Notes: generated from the sequence alone by a model not told the origin. Positions 12,586 through 24,105 are shown, numbered from the stretch's first letter. The stretch: DNA of 64,000 nt from Cloeon dipterum (GCF_949628265.1 NC_088789.1:27831883-27895882); one strand, 5' to 3'. Made by a program: numbers and translations.

Positions 12586-14106
12586 TTAAAGCGCTTTGAC
12601 AACAAAAAAGGAATAAGCGGGTCAAGATTTGCATAAATTTAAATTAATTTGCCTCTTGTTATGGGCTACAATGCTACAATCAATCCAAATTTAACAGGGT
12701 AGGCAACACATAGGTCAATTCAAGTGTGTCTTGTCTATGCAACTGAGACAAAAGATGATCCAAGTGAGATATGAAATTCAATCAATTTTGAATCGATGAT
12801 ACAGGTAACCTCCATCTTAATATTATGGAAAGAAGAGTTTTGCTGTCAATCAGCGCGGTGATGACCAATTTCAATTTTGCGTAGAGTCCTGAAACAGAAA
12901 TGTCGCCGAACGCCTTTTCGATTGTATGATGTCTGCTTTTGCAGCTAAAAAGTTCGTATCGAATTTGTAAATTGCAAGACACATTAACTGATCGAGTTAA
13001 ATCAAATATTAATGCGTTTCTAAGATTAGAAATCGATAGAGCAACTCTTTAGCTTAAAAGACAACACTCAGATGCAGAGGAAAATACTTTCGGCGACTTT
13101 TCTGATAGCGCTCATCTCTGTTAATGGTCTCTAATTTTACGCAACGTGATGAGAGAAAAAGTGCACACTTGAATCCAATTTCATGTGAAATACTAAGCTT
13201 GATCTGAACTGAGATGACAAAACCAACAATAATCTAAAATAGAGAGATGCTTTTCGATGTAGAGGATTAAAAAATGTGAAATTCAGCATCGCCGATTTGA
13301 GGTTTACTGCAAAATAGTTTGGCTATTACACAGTTTTAATTTTTGATGCTCTGTGATATAAGACTTTCTTTGGTCAGCTTTTAGTTGTAGCAATGTCCAC
13401 GTTTGAAATTTTTGTCCGCCGAAAATTCCATTTTCGTATATCTTGTCCGTGAATATCGGAGAAAATTTTCCTTTTAGATTTATTTTTGTAAATATAATAT
13501 CTGTTCTGAACAAACATGAAGTCCGCCTTAACAAAAGAACAAAATGTTGAAGAAAAAAGTTACAAACTGTCTTTCAACAGTTTAAATAATATGTGTGTGT
13601 ATTAATTTCACAACTCGTCTTCGAATTTAGTATTTTGCAGCATCTTTTGATCTCCCTTTCATTGCATGCAGTTTTTTTGTGATCAAAAGATTCCACCCGA
13701 GTTGTTGAAAGACAAGAATGCATTTTTGGCTTATTGATTAATTATTTATTGCCAAACACACTCCCCTGAGAACTAGTGATTTCCTGTGTAGACGTTAAGC
13801 TCTCCATCTCATCATAATTATATTATTCTAGAGTGTAATCTCCATTGTATATTATGTGTATTATTGCCACTGTCTGCTCTTGTAAATCTCGCGTTAGTCA
13901 GTATGGTTTCCCTCTTTGACTTATTGCTAGAATGTATTCTCGAATCAAACAAATCAGTAGTCTATAGAGCCTGTACACCGAACAGTAGAGCGCGCTGCTA
14001 ATCGATTCGGCAATTTAGCTGTGATAGACCAAATTTTTTCCAAATTCGAGGGTAAACCCCTTCAAATGTTATTGCAAGTCATAAATTTATCATTACTACT
14101 ATTATA
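12586..14106 (+). other. Oatp: 3' untranslated region of the transporter (probable)
   Basis: The 1.5 kb after the stop codon has no other gene and runs to the first good AATAAA at 14107, so it is probably one long 3' UTR. It contains nested inverted repeats: an outer pair around 13568-13580 and 13702-13715 (TGTCTTTCAACA and its complement) and an inner perfect 10-bp pair at 13643-13652 and 13681-13690. Confidence 0.5.
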
Positions 14107-14112
14107 AATAAA
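14107..14112 (+). terminator. Oatp: Poly(A) signal AATAAA for the transporter
   Basis: Canonical AATAAA, the first on the plus strand in a suitable position after the transporter stop codon. Cleavage 10-30 bases downstream would fall at or beyond the poly(A) signal of the convergent ATPAF1 gene. Confidence 0.6.
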
Positions 14113-14143
14113 GTGCATATCACTTAACACGGTTACTTCTGCT

Positions 14144-14149
14144 TTTATT
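14144..14149 (-). terminator. ATPAF1: Poly(A) signal AATAAA for ATPAF1
   Basis: TTTATT on the plus strand reads AATAAA on the minus strand, 15 bases after the ATPAF1 stop codon. The two convergent genes therefore have facing poly(A) signals only about 30 bases apart. Confidence 0.7.
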
Positions 14150-14163
14150 TCAACTTCACTAAC

Positions 14164-15866
14164 TTACAACGTCAGGTTTTCAAGCTCGGAGACTAGATCC
14201 ATGAACTTGAACGCAGATGGATTGTTCGTGAAAGTGTCCAGCAGTCGTTTTTTGCTCTCTGTGGGGATGCCGTAATAAAGCTGCACCTGGTTGGCCAAGC
14301 ACTGAGCCTCTGACACAGTCTGCGGCCAATGAGGAATAAAGTTAAATATTAATTTGGTGGATGTTTGATTTTCAAATACCAAAAGGTCGGTGTCGAATTC
14401 TCCTCTCATCAAAACGATTCCCTTTGAATCGATCAGATCCGTGTAATGGGTCAAAGTGAGGCACTCTGGCGCATTCTCCTTGTGGGTTTGGTAATTGATC
14501 AGGGTGGTGAAGTGGATGTCATTGCCGGCGAACTGACAAACAACAAACTCGTAGCCATTGCTTCTTGGCAAGGGAAACAAGAACTGAAAATAGTGACTAA
14601 TTAATGAGCGAAATCAAAAGAACCGTTTTGGCGGTGTCAAGATAATCTAACGAAATCCGGATAAGTCTAAACCAATAAATTTAGTTTTTACGGGTTTTAC
14701 AGGGCATTTTTGGTGTATTTAGAGAAGCGAAGGTGTGTGTTCAACTTCTCTCATCAAGCCCAATCAAATTTGAAGTCATCGGTCGAGGTAAAAGGTCAAC
14801 AATGCTTATATTCAAAAATTTCTTGGTATTTTTTGGGAGTTAGAAAATCAGAAAAATCCAAAACGCCCTTCAAAAGTGGTCTCAGGATACAAGTAAACTT
14901 GATTGAGAACTTCAAGGTGGTTTTTGGCTTCGTTTTCAAGAAAATCAACTTTAAATTCCAAAAACTCATAATTTTCAATTTTTGAAATGTTGTGAGCGAC
15001 AAATCTCAGTTTCTTAAAGTCAGAAATGCAAAATCTGCACACCATTGGACTTGGCTTGACTTTCCCTGGTGTGCTGAATAGTTTTCAGGGTGATCATCCC
15101 TCAGTCCCTACCCCTATTGGAGTCAAAAAGGGATTTTTTAATGCGTCTCGCGATTTTTTGGTTAATAAATCCAATTGTTTTGAATAATTACATAAAAAAC
15201 TAACCAGTGGGTGCGTTCTGCTGTTTTCCAAGATTGATAGAAAGTTAGCTGCAGGTACAACAGCTGCAACTCCATCCTTTTGGCCGTAGTACTCGTACCA
15301 AATCTGAAAAATTAAATCAGTCAATTGGATGAAACCTTAAAAAACGCAAATAAAACTTGCCTGTTTAATTTCTTCTGCTGACTTTCCTTCAATCAATTCC
15401 ATTTTCATGACAGTAGCCAAAGACTGAAATTTAATGTGGATTTAATTTTGCTTTAAGAAAAATTCAAATTAACACACCTTGGGTTTTGACTGCAGCGCAG
15501 TGTCTGTTTGTATTTTCGAGCTTTCGCTTGCTCTCAGTGCACATTTTCTCTCTTCTTCTTTGGCTGCTTCAGCTTTTCTTCTTCTTTCGATTTCTGTCTC
15601 TTGAAGCTTGGATAAAAATTCTTCTGGAGAAGTCCTATAAAGACATTGAGTTATAAACCATTTTTTCTCTTAAGAAAATTCACTCTTACTCCTGCAAAGT
15701 TGCTATTTTCTTGGCATATTTCTCAAAGTACGGATTGGACTTCAGGTTTTCCATCGCCTTCTCGGCCAACTTCGAGGTCGTCATCACGCTGCGGAATAAA
15801 ACTGGCTTGTTCTTGAATATAACAGCCCTACTTACGGGCAAAACGAGTCGCCCCAAAGAGTTCATG
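14164..15866 (-). CDS. ATPAF1: Mitochondrial F1-ATPase assembly factor 1 (ATP11 family)
   Basis: A mitochondrial matrix chaperone that binds free F1 beta subunit until it joins alpha subunits. Minus-strand exons are about 15866-15836 (5' part uncertain), 15788-15690, 15634-15478, 15423-15361, 15303-15205 and 14583-14164. Family landmarks: N-terminal KSNPYFEKYAKKI, then a charged coiled-coil-like stretch rich in Glu, Lys and Arg, GKSAEEIKQIWYEYYGQKD, NGYEFVVCQF, and near the C-terminus EAQCLANQVQLYYG. From the ATG at 15784 the protein has 277 residues, plus a short leader; family members are near 300-330. The intron after 15361 starts with GC (CAG|GCAAGT), a GC-AG intron fixed by the continuity of EEIKQIWYEY. 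The first ATG (15866) gives a presequence-like start, MNSLGRLVFA, but its frame reaches the next exon only with a 34-base intron or a one-base change in a run of five T. Family identity is secure; the N-terminus is not. Confidence 0.92.
14740..15110 (-). repeat. Interspersed repeat family R3, copy 2 (in ATPAF1 last intron)
   Basis: This intronic stretch aligns with 42960-43325 in the same orientation and with the reverse complement of 283-800. Shared blocks include ATCCAAAACGCCCTTCAAAAG, TTGTGAGCGACAAATCTC and GTCAGAAATGCAAAATCTGC. It explains most of the 621-base final intron of ATPAF1. Confidence 0.75.
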
Positions 15867-16072
15867 AAGCTGCAATATTATTTATGGACTTGAGTTTTAG
15901 CTCAAAATATCCGTCAGACAATTGAAAAAAAGGAATATTCACCTTCAAACTCTGACGCAGTCCAGGTTTTCCCTTTCTCCTGCGGGAAGAATACTGAAAA
16001 AGACCAAAGGCCGGATCCCGATCAGATGGTCGATGGAAAACAAAAACACACACACGCGTCGCGGCTAACGTG

Positions 16073-16102
16073 ATTGGCCGAATGAAAAAGAAGGTAGCCA
16101 AT
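16073..16102 (-). promoter_or_regulatory. ATPAF1: Paired CCAAT boxes, probable ATPAF1 promoter
   Basis: On the plus strand GATTGGCC (16072-16079) and GCCAATCA (16097-16104) form two CCAAT boxes in opposite orientation 25 bases apart. There is no TATA box. Such NF-Y-type pairs are common in promoters of housekeeping mitochondrial genes. Reading the minus strand from here, no ATG occurs before 15866, which supports that ATG as the first in the mRNA. Confidence 0.5.
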
Positions 16103-16109
16103 CAGGAGA

Positions 16110-17260
16110 TGGTAAAAATTTTAGGCCTGTTACGCGCGTCGGGAAAACTCGTCACACAATTCCAGATGTTCACAAGCTTTTAATCTTTTCTAAAAGCTGA
16201 TTAAAAAATTGCAAAAATACTTTAACCGATAAGATTAATTATTCTTTAATAAGACCAGATTAAAATTCGTGATGGCGAATAACATGAACCGACACTAAGA
16301 ACTTCATGTTTCGAGCAAAATAAATTAAGCCTCTCTTGGAGGCAGGGGATGAGTTGTTCAAACCCCAACCAAAATTCTTAATTAGTCATGATTAATCATG
16401 CTAACGTCAAACTAGTTCAAAATTTGGGCATAGTTAAGCAAATTTCGGGGAACGTCATGTTTCAGTTTGACGACTATCTCCAAAAATACAAAAAACCAGA
16501 TCAAAATTTCCGCTAGCTTTATATATTATATTGTGCAAATATGTACCACGAAAAATCTTGGTAAAGAACCAATACTAGATTATTGGACTTTTTTTGGTAC
16601 TTTCCCTGCATTTGCTCTCTTTATCTCATTAAGCCTGATATCAGATTAAGCCTGATAATGAGAAATAACAATAACTCCTTAAAACATTTAAGCCTGAGGT
16701 AATTTGAGTTACTACATAAGGGGCTCTCGAACAATTAAACTGCCAAAATAAGTCTAAGAATTTAACTCTGGCATTACACTGAAGCATGTAAGTAGATAGG
16801 TGTACTTTACCATAATTTTTCATACAACCTGAAAATGAACGTAATTATTAAAATTGCTTTAATCAATAATAGGGATGAAAACACAAAAGATTGAAAACTT
16901 GAATAGCGACTCTGTCACACAAATGTGAGAAATATTTTGTCGTCTGTTAAATGAATAATTTGAATGTATTATTTCCGCATAACCAAATATTTTTGGAATA
17001 ATTAACACATTTTTATTTCCATGATTATTTCGTACTCTCGCTTTGTTTCTAATCATATCAATTTTTTTATAAATAGAATAAACCATCCAACTTGAATTGC
17101 AAATCATGATTTCCTAGTTTATTTTGTGATAATGCAACCCACTTGTATTTCTTAATTAAAAATTAAAATTCTACTCGTAATTTAAAAACTCTCGCCTTAA
17201 TGTATTTCCATGATACAAAAAAAATTGGAAAAACAAAACGTTCAGTGTGAATTTCTCTGT
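16110..17260. other. Intergenic region between divergent ATPAF1 and DXO-like genes
   Basis: About 1.15 kb of AT-rich sequence separates the heads of two divergently transcribed genes. I see no exon, tRNA or repeat family member in it. A pyrimidine tract with CAG at about 17257-17267 could be a splice acceptor in the 5' UTR of the DXO-like gene. Confidence 0.5.
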
Positions 17261-17303
17261 TTCAGACCTTATTTATCCGATCTTTTAATTGGTGACAAGG
17301 AAA

Positions 17304-18864
17304 ATGTCGTTGCATATTTCCAACCCTCACAGCGTAGACTTTAACAAGTCTGCAGTAAAAAATGTTGCCTTCAATGCGACTGCTGTGTCTTGGTACACCT
17401 CGAGAGACGATGTGAGTGGCGAAAAAGGATTCTGCGGACAGGATGAGTCAGCTATCAAGTACTTGCACATGCCTGCGTCGACAAGAGTGAATTTCAACTT
17501 GAATAGAACCCATCCAGGAGACAAACTGCAAATTGAAAAATATGCCGACAACAAAGATATCAGTGACCTGTTATCTTGGGTGCAAAAAATTGGATTTGAG
17601 GAGGACAGGTGCTTTATTACATGGGCAAAATTATCGGTTTTTACATCAAATTCTATTCATCGTTTCAGCTTTACGAAGGCAGACTTTGTGTGTTCCCGCT
17701 TTGATTTACTGGACCTGTTGTTGATGCCTATATCTGATCCAAGGTGATTATTGACACTTCTTTTATTTTGCATTTAGAGATTTTATATAGCAGGCAAGCA
17801 TAATAGTTTGCCATTGTCGACAAAAATTTGATGTATGGTTCGCTTTTGTAATTACATGTATAAGTGCTTCGGCGGATACTCTTTCTAAATCTTTATTAAA
17901 AAATCATCTCAGGTATAACGAGAGCGTGAAACTGTACTTGACAAAAGTGAATGGGAAGATCTACATCCGCAGAATGGCTTCAAAACAAGACAAGGATCAT
18001 ATTGCGCACATGGACGACTTTCAAAAGAAGAGAACTACCCACGGATTAATTTTCCAGCATTATATGATTTCTGGTAAATTTTATGAGGAAATGGCATAAT
18101 TAGTTAAATTAAAAAAAAATCATCATAGACTCGGCAAACAGGGCGCCTGTTCCTGACAAACCATTTGTCCGAGGGGACAAGACGATGTACGTCGTGTTCG
18201 AAAGCAGTATGGGAAAGCACCAGCTGCTCTATTCATCCAAGGTCAAGGCCTTGAACAATCCTGAGGACTTGTTGAATTTGGACGGTGCCACATTCACAGA
18301 TGTCAGGACCAACATGGGCAATTCTTCTGCTGAAATCAGATGGTGGGCGTTTTCTTAAAAATAGGAAAAGTCTATCTATCTCATAATTTGTGTTCTATAG
18401 GAGGAAATGGCTAGAGTTTTGGGGAAACTCTATCTTAGGCAAATTGGGCAAGATCACAATCGGCTTTGTCGGAAAGGGGCCCGCCATGGGCACGGTCAAA
18501 AACCTGGAGGTCATTCAAGCAGACAAGTTGAACTCCAAATGCGAGGTATTTTACTTTCAGATATTAGTTTTAAACAAATGTGCAACTTTTAAACTGAAAA
18601 AATTTTTAGACTGCATACAAAAACGACCGATATAAAACCTCAGATGTCATACCCAAGGGGGAATATTGTTTGGATATGCTCGACAAAGTGTTGTCTTTCT
18701 TCAAGAAAGAGTTGGAAGGCGCCAAGCCAGATGAAGTGTATGAGTTTGAGTACACTCCCACTGATTCCGAGTTGGCAAACATCAAACTTCTTGGCAGTGC
18801 CAATTATGACAACATTTTTGTAATCCCCAAATGGTACAAAGAGTGGCTGGACCGCAAGGCCTAG
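17304..18864 (+). CDS. DXO/Rai1-family protein with degenerate catalytic motifs
   Basis: DXO/Rai1 enzymes are decapping pyrophosphohydrolases and 5'-3' exonucleases acting on faulty RNA caps. Exons 17304-17608, 17669-17743, 17913-18073, 18129-18342, 18401-18545 and 18610-18864 join in frame to 384 residues, near the usual ~390. The fold is recognisable from ADFVCSRFDLLDLL, KLYLTKVNGKIYIRR, HQLLYSSKV, RKWLEFWGNSILGK, KITIGFVGKG and the C-terminal NIFVIPKWYKEWL. Known motifs are G-hydrophobic-X-hydrophobic-E, E-X-D and E-X-K. Here they read GLIFQ, KVK and DVR, so the metal-binding acids are mostly lost; the motif I Arg may remain (CSR). It is probably an inactive paralogue, as is Drosophila Cutoff of the piRNA pathway, but orthology to Cutoff is not shown. 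The 60-base intron 17609-17668 is in frame and open, so retention is possible; removing it fits the family better. The start ATG has an AAAATG context. Confidence 0.85.
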
Positions 18865-20116
18865 TTCTCGGGATAGCTTTTTATATTTAAAATGTCATTT
18901 CTCTGAACTGATAATTTTGAGTTGTCTATAAATCGAGTTCAACATTTTAACACAAGTTTTTTAGTGAGTGTATATATTACGCTAATACTTTGAACTGCAA
19001 TTTGAAATATATTATATATAGTTTGCCTCCAAAAATTGGTTTAAATATTTTTTCCATGTACTCTCCACTGGATGGCACACAATAGAAAGGATTCTAAATA
19101 AGCAGATTAATTTTTTTAAAATATTTTGCAAAAAAATCCAGCGCACCAAATTGATTTGATAGTTTATTCCTCAACATGAATCATATCAGCCATTAATAAT
19201 TAACTAAATGAAAAGACAATAAGAATTCAATCGGAGCGATTGCCATGAGCCACATCTTTTTCAGGGGAACGTCGACTCTTTCCTCAAACAAATAAAACCT
19301 CGCAGTAATCATTTTGCAACGCTCAGAAGAAAAAACTTGCAATTCCTTCAAGGAAAACCCTGATCAAATAGCAAGATGCCGTAAATTTGAACATAAATGC
19401 TCTGAATTCAGAAACAAATTGCACTACGAGAGTTAATTGATAATAACTTTTGTGCGAGATCGTTTCCACTCGCGGGCCGGTCCATAACTCAATGAGAAGT
19501 CGTTTCCCTCATCACGAGGATGCCGAGGAGCAATCAAATAATTCGCGGCTGCGTGGCAGTCAATAAATTAAGGAGGTCAATTCGCATACAGATGCGCGCG
19601 TTCTGGAATTTTGAGGCAACCTTGCAATATGGTTTGAAGAACCTTGCCACGGTTAAATGGGCGCAAGTTACATCATTTAATTCGGAGGAGCAACATCATT
19701 TGCGCTGGCAGACGCCTCTCCTTTAATCAAATCTAATCTGCCTTTTGCGCGCGCACCACTTTCTCTGCTGCACGCCGCGCGAATCTATTTTAAAATATGA
19801 AATGACTTTGAGTGCCGGCTCGGAGCTTGGCAATCTTTTTATTAGTTTTGTCTGCTGTCTGACGCGCTTCAATTACGCCCGATTGTTGAGTTGTGTGTGC
19901 GTATATCTGCATGAAATCACGCGACCCTGGGATGCCACAAACTCTGACAAACTATACACCCACTTTATTGTTCTCTCATTTAAGACGCAGATCTTTGTGG
20001 AATAAACGAAGCCGCTTTCTTAATTTTCAGAGTTATCATGCTAATATTAATAACCTCTACCTGAGATCAAAACAGGAGAGTCAAATTTTCAAAGTCCAAA
20101 TAAGAAAAGGAAAAAA

Positions 20117-20625
20117 TTGCGACTTTTCGGCTCGGGGGATAAAATTATGGCCAATAGGGGTTGAGGGTTGAGTAGTGAGCACCCCAAAAACCATTCAGAT
20201 CCCCAGGGGAAGTCAAGCCAAGTCGAACGGTGTGCAGTTTTTGCATTTCTGACTCTTAGAACCCGAGATTTGGCGCTCACAACATTTGCAGAAATTGAAA
20301 AATTAGAGTTTTTCGAAATTTTAAAATTCAGTTTCTTGAAAAAGAAAAAACCACCTTGATATTTTTACAAAAGTTCACGCGTACCCTAAGACCACTTTTG
20401 AGGGGCATTTCGGATTTTTAAAGTATGGTTCTGGTTTTCAAAATCCAAAAAACTCCTGGAAATGTTCGAAAATTACCCTTGTTGACCTTTTACCTAGACC
20501 GATGACCTCAAATTTGGCGTTCTTTCGATCGGGTTTGATGAGGGGAGTTCAACGCATACCTTAACCAACTCAAAATGAGTTATTGCAATCTAAAATTTTC
20601 CTAAAACGTCCAGTAATGGTGTAAA
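20117..20625 (+). repeat. Interspersed repeat family R3, copy 3
   Basis: The closest match to copy 1 at 283-800, co-linear over about 500 bases: GGCCAATAGGGGTTGAGGG, AACCCGAGATTTGGCGCTCA and CTCAAAATGAGTTATTGCA all recur there. No transposase remnant or terminal repeats are visible. Confidence 0.8.
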
Positions 20626-22952
20626 TTTCGTCAGATTACCTTGACACCGCCAAATCCGTCCTGCAACCCGTGATTTTCAGTCATTTTTTTATAATATCTT
20701 CTGTTTAAACACAGTTTTTGGTTGGCCAAAGTATAAATTAATGTTTTACTGAGCAGATAGTTTTAAATAATTTTAAACTAATTGGCAAAAAGAAATGTGC
20801 ACGGCGTTTCGTGTTTGTTAGTGTAGCCTCTGACCATTGAGATAAATTCCAGTTGAAAAATCCTTTTAAGAACCATTGCATTGCGTAAGTTAGAAAAAAA
20901 CTTCAGATATCTATCATTACCCGATATTTCTTACGTACTAAAATTTAATAGCGTTTTATTCATAAAGTGCACGCTGAGAAAGTGGTGCATGAATGAAACA
21001 GGAGCATTAACAAAGCGTCTGGTCAATGTATATGTACGTATTTCTGTGTGCGGATTACCGGCATGCGCGCCATCAATCACTGAGAAGCAAAAGGATGAGT
21101 TGAATGCAGCGCGACCGGCAGCTTTCGTTACTCACGCACCGGCCCAGCTTTTGCATGTGTAATTGATTAAGATCAATCGATCTCGGCCTTATTGATTGAA
21201 AGTATTGCTAAATGTTGCATGCTGATGAAACATCTCGACTGATGGTATAAATTCAAAAGTGAACTAATTATGGGAGCGCTTATATTATATTTTTTTTTTC
21301 AAAGGATGATGCATGCAGCAGGGCTCCTGATTTCCTCGTTATACAATCATCTCTGTAATTACTTTTTAATGGGTTGATTTATTAAATCTGATTTAATCGA
21401 TAGCTTCTTCTTGAAAGGATTATACTTTTACTCAATTAACTGAAACAGAGTTCAGGCGAGACCTAGAATATTTTCATAAGCCAATAACTCTATTATTAAA
21501 AAATGTTTCCCACGACTCATGCGGCCGCATAGCTGGAATATTTGGTCTATCTATCCGCGCACCGTAACAGCGTATAATAGAATTATTACTGTGCATATAG
21601 TACAGGCAAATTGAGCAATGCGAGCGCTAGAAAAATCTAACGAGCTCATGGCGCAAAAGATCGGCTGGGTATTATTGCGGCAAAGAGAGGAACAATGAGC
21701 AAGTAACCAAATATGATAAACGTTTCAGAGGAAGACAATAAAAAGTGGAGATGGACTAATTTCGCTCTACTTCGTGCGGTTGGGCCTTTATCGCGATGCA
21801 ACGTTGGTAATTAGTTAATTTCTCTCAAGGTTGCGCAAATCCTTTCATCCAACACGGTCCTGACGAACGAACAAAAAATTAACATTGGTCAGCAAGAAAG
21901 AGTGCGGCCGTTGAAAGCAGCGAGAATTTCGCTTTTGATGCGGCGTGATCTATTTTCCAACACTGCGGTCGGATGCTTTTGTTGTTTGCGCACCTTACGC
22001 AACACTCTACTCTCCTCCCAGAAGATAAACACGGCTCGTTATCGGCTTTGCTATAACCTTGGTTAATTTATTGGATTCACTGGGCATTGAAATTCCAGCG
22101 CTGGATGCGTCTTTGAGACCGTAACAATTACGCAGGAGGCTGTAAAATTTGCATGCCTTGCGAAAGTCAGCCAAATTTTTCAATTGCGGATGACTTGTGC
22201 AAATGTGATTCAAACAGAATGCTAATGATCGTTAGCACACCCGCATCTGCAACGCTTAACATTCAGATTTCATGCAAATTGGCTGTAAAAATCAACAATT
22301 AGCCCGATGGAATTTATTAACAAAAAGCGCTTCCTACATATTCATTTGAATCTTTCCACAAAGGCATCTCAAGTCTCAAGTGCTCCGCTTTACAAACGGA
22401 GGAATGGGAGCTGCTTTAAGCATCTTCCTCGAGGAATTAGACAACTCTACATGTCTCAATTTAAGGCATGAAAATGTAATAGGCGCTTCTAAAATGAAGC
22501 GCAAATAACAATTTGCAATAAAAACGAAGACGCAACAATGCCTGCCTATTGCATAAGACAATACACACGTACATGACTAAATAATAAAATACTCACTCAG
22601 AACCAGTAAAAATAGTGAAACGATGCGTATGAACGTGCGGTTGAGGATAATTGAAGCAGGATATTGTTCGATCATTTGCCATACATGAAGCACCGCGCTG
22701 TACAATTTGATCTTCGCCAATTGTATCATATTATGTATTCAAATGATTTGAGCACGTACGATCGCAAACTGCAGCTAGAAGCAATCAAATTCTTTTTCTT
22801 TCACAAACAATTTACAATCAAGCAAATTATTATTGCATCATTCCTGCGCTAGCAATGGATTCTTTAATAAAACAGCTGATTTCAGCATCAAATAATATTT
22901 TGCATTGTTGACCTGAGCAGTTGTAGTTCATTGAAATTCAGCAACAGTTTAA

Positions 22953-23392
22953 AGAGGAATGATAATGCAACAGCCTGGAAAATGCTTGTCGGCAATGCAT
23001 AAACTCGTCCCCTAGGATTCAGTTGAAGCCTAAATTGACCTAAGAAGCACAGTCATTTTTCGAGAAAATAGGCTTGAAAGTTACCGTGTTTTTCAAATGG
23101 TAATGGCTGTCTCCTTACTTGAAATCCGATTTTATTTCAAAACCAAGTGTTTCCCCAATAAGTGGCATACACCGTTGGACAGATCTCGACGAGAGGAATC
23201 GGAATATGCCAAGAAAATAGGTTCAAGCAATGTACATTTTGGAGAAAATCGGAAAATTTGAATTTTTACAGTAGGAAGGTCCCTTTTTATTATTGCAAAT
23301 TGTTGAACAAATTGTTTATCGATCTATTGTTTATGGCAACCAACAATTCAAATAATTTTCAATTGTTGCCCTGTATCATTCATCATTCCACT
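22953..23392 (+). mobile_element. TTAA-flanked MITE (family M1), copy 2
   Basis: Left end AGAGGAATGATAATG, right end ATCATTCCACT, flanked by TTAA at 22949-22952 and 23393-23396. A short duplication (ATCATTCATCATTCC) sits just inside the right end. The base after the right TTAA is T, which shows that the fixed flank is TTAA and not a longer TTTAAA. Confidence 0.92.
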
Positions 23393-23419
23393 TTAATCTC
23401 TGTAAATTACGGTTTTTGC

Positions 23420-23640
23420 CAAATTTCTCGAAAAATTAGATGATTTTCCCGCTTAATTTAAATCCCTCTCGTCGCCATCTATTTAACTGTGTGCGAATTT
23501 TGAGGAAAATTCCCAAATAAATCGTGGTTTTACAGTAGGGAGACAATGCTTGATTAGCATGCAAACTTTTGAGCCGATTTTCTCACAAATTTAAACGGCA
23601 ACCTGGGAAATTTTTAGCTTTTTCCTCATTTTTAGATGAA
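23420..23640 (-). repeat. Interspersed repeat family R2, copy 1
   Basis: Reverse-oriented relative to 25320-25660. Shared features, read on the minus strand, are the block GGAAAAAGCTAAAAATTTCC at the left, TGCTAATCAAGCATTGTCTC, then AAATCACGATTTATTT, and CGACGAGAGGGATTTAAAT toward the right. Confidence 0.7.
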
Positions 23641-23774
23641 GGTTAAAAATATTTTTTGTAAAGACTCTGACTGCAATTCTCAAGTCTAGTTCTAATTTCA
23701 TCTAAGTGTGCATCGAGATAAAACACACTGTTTTTTTACATGGCACAAGAAGTAATTCGTCTAGGTCGCATCGT

Positions 23775-23918
23775 AGTATGTATTTGAATATTTAAAATTA
23801 ATTTCCAAGAGTGAAAATATTTGGCTAAAAATGCTACTCTACTTTAAAAATAATTCAGACGGTTTTTTTATCTAAATTTAAATTTACGATTGGCTGAAAA
23901 ATAGCAGATTTGTTTGTA
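23775..23918 (+). repeat. Direct repeat D1, left copy (partner 25008-25145)
   Basis: About 140 bases beginning AGTATGTATTTGAATATTT and ending AGCAGATTTGTTTGTA recur at 25008-25145 in the same orientation with scattered differences. The two copies bracket the promoter and first exon of the pro-resilin-like gene. Confidence 0.8.
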
Positions 23919-23969
23919 CTCGCTCAATTTTCAACTATGTATTTAAATTAAGTGTTTTATAAATTTTCA

Positions 23970-24105
23970 AAATCTCATGCAGCAAATTTAACTGTTCAAA
24001 CATTCAAATTTTCACTGTCTAATTGATTGTTTCCTTTTTTTGCAACAAGGCAATAATTCGCGTTTGCTGAGAGTTGTGCAATTTTTCTGCTACCAGAACG
24101 AATTG
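23970..24105 (+). repeat. Degenerate relative of the 55.7-kb fold-back element
   Basis: The stretch CAAATTTTCACTGTCTAATT followed by TTGCAACAAGGCAATAATTC and CGTTTGCTGAGAGTTGTGC parallels the interior and right arm of the element at 55729-55868. The ends are too decayed to set exact borders. Confidence 0.55.

Noticed and set aside
15994..16101. Extension of ATPAF1 upstream to 16101
   Set aside because: That frame starts at a TTG directly after a stop and overlaps the CCAAT boxes; there is no ATG.
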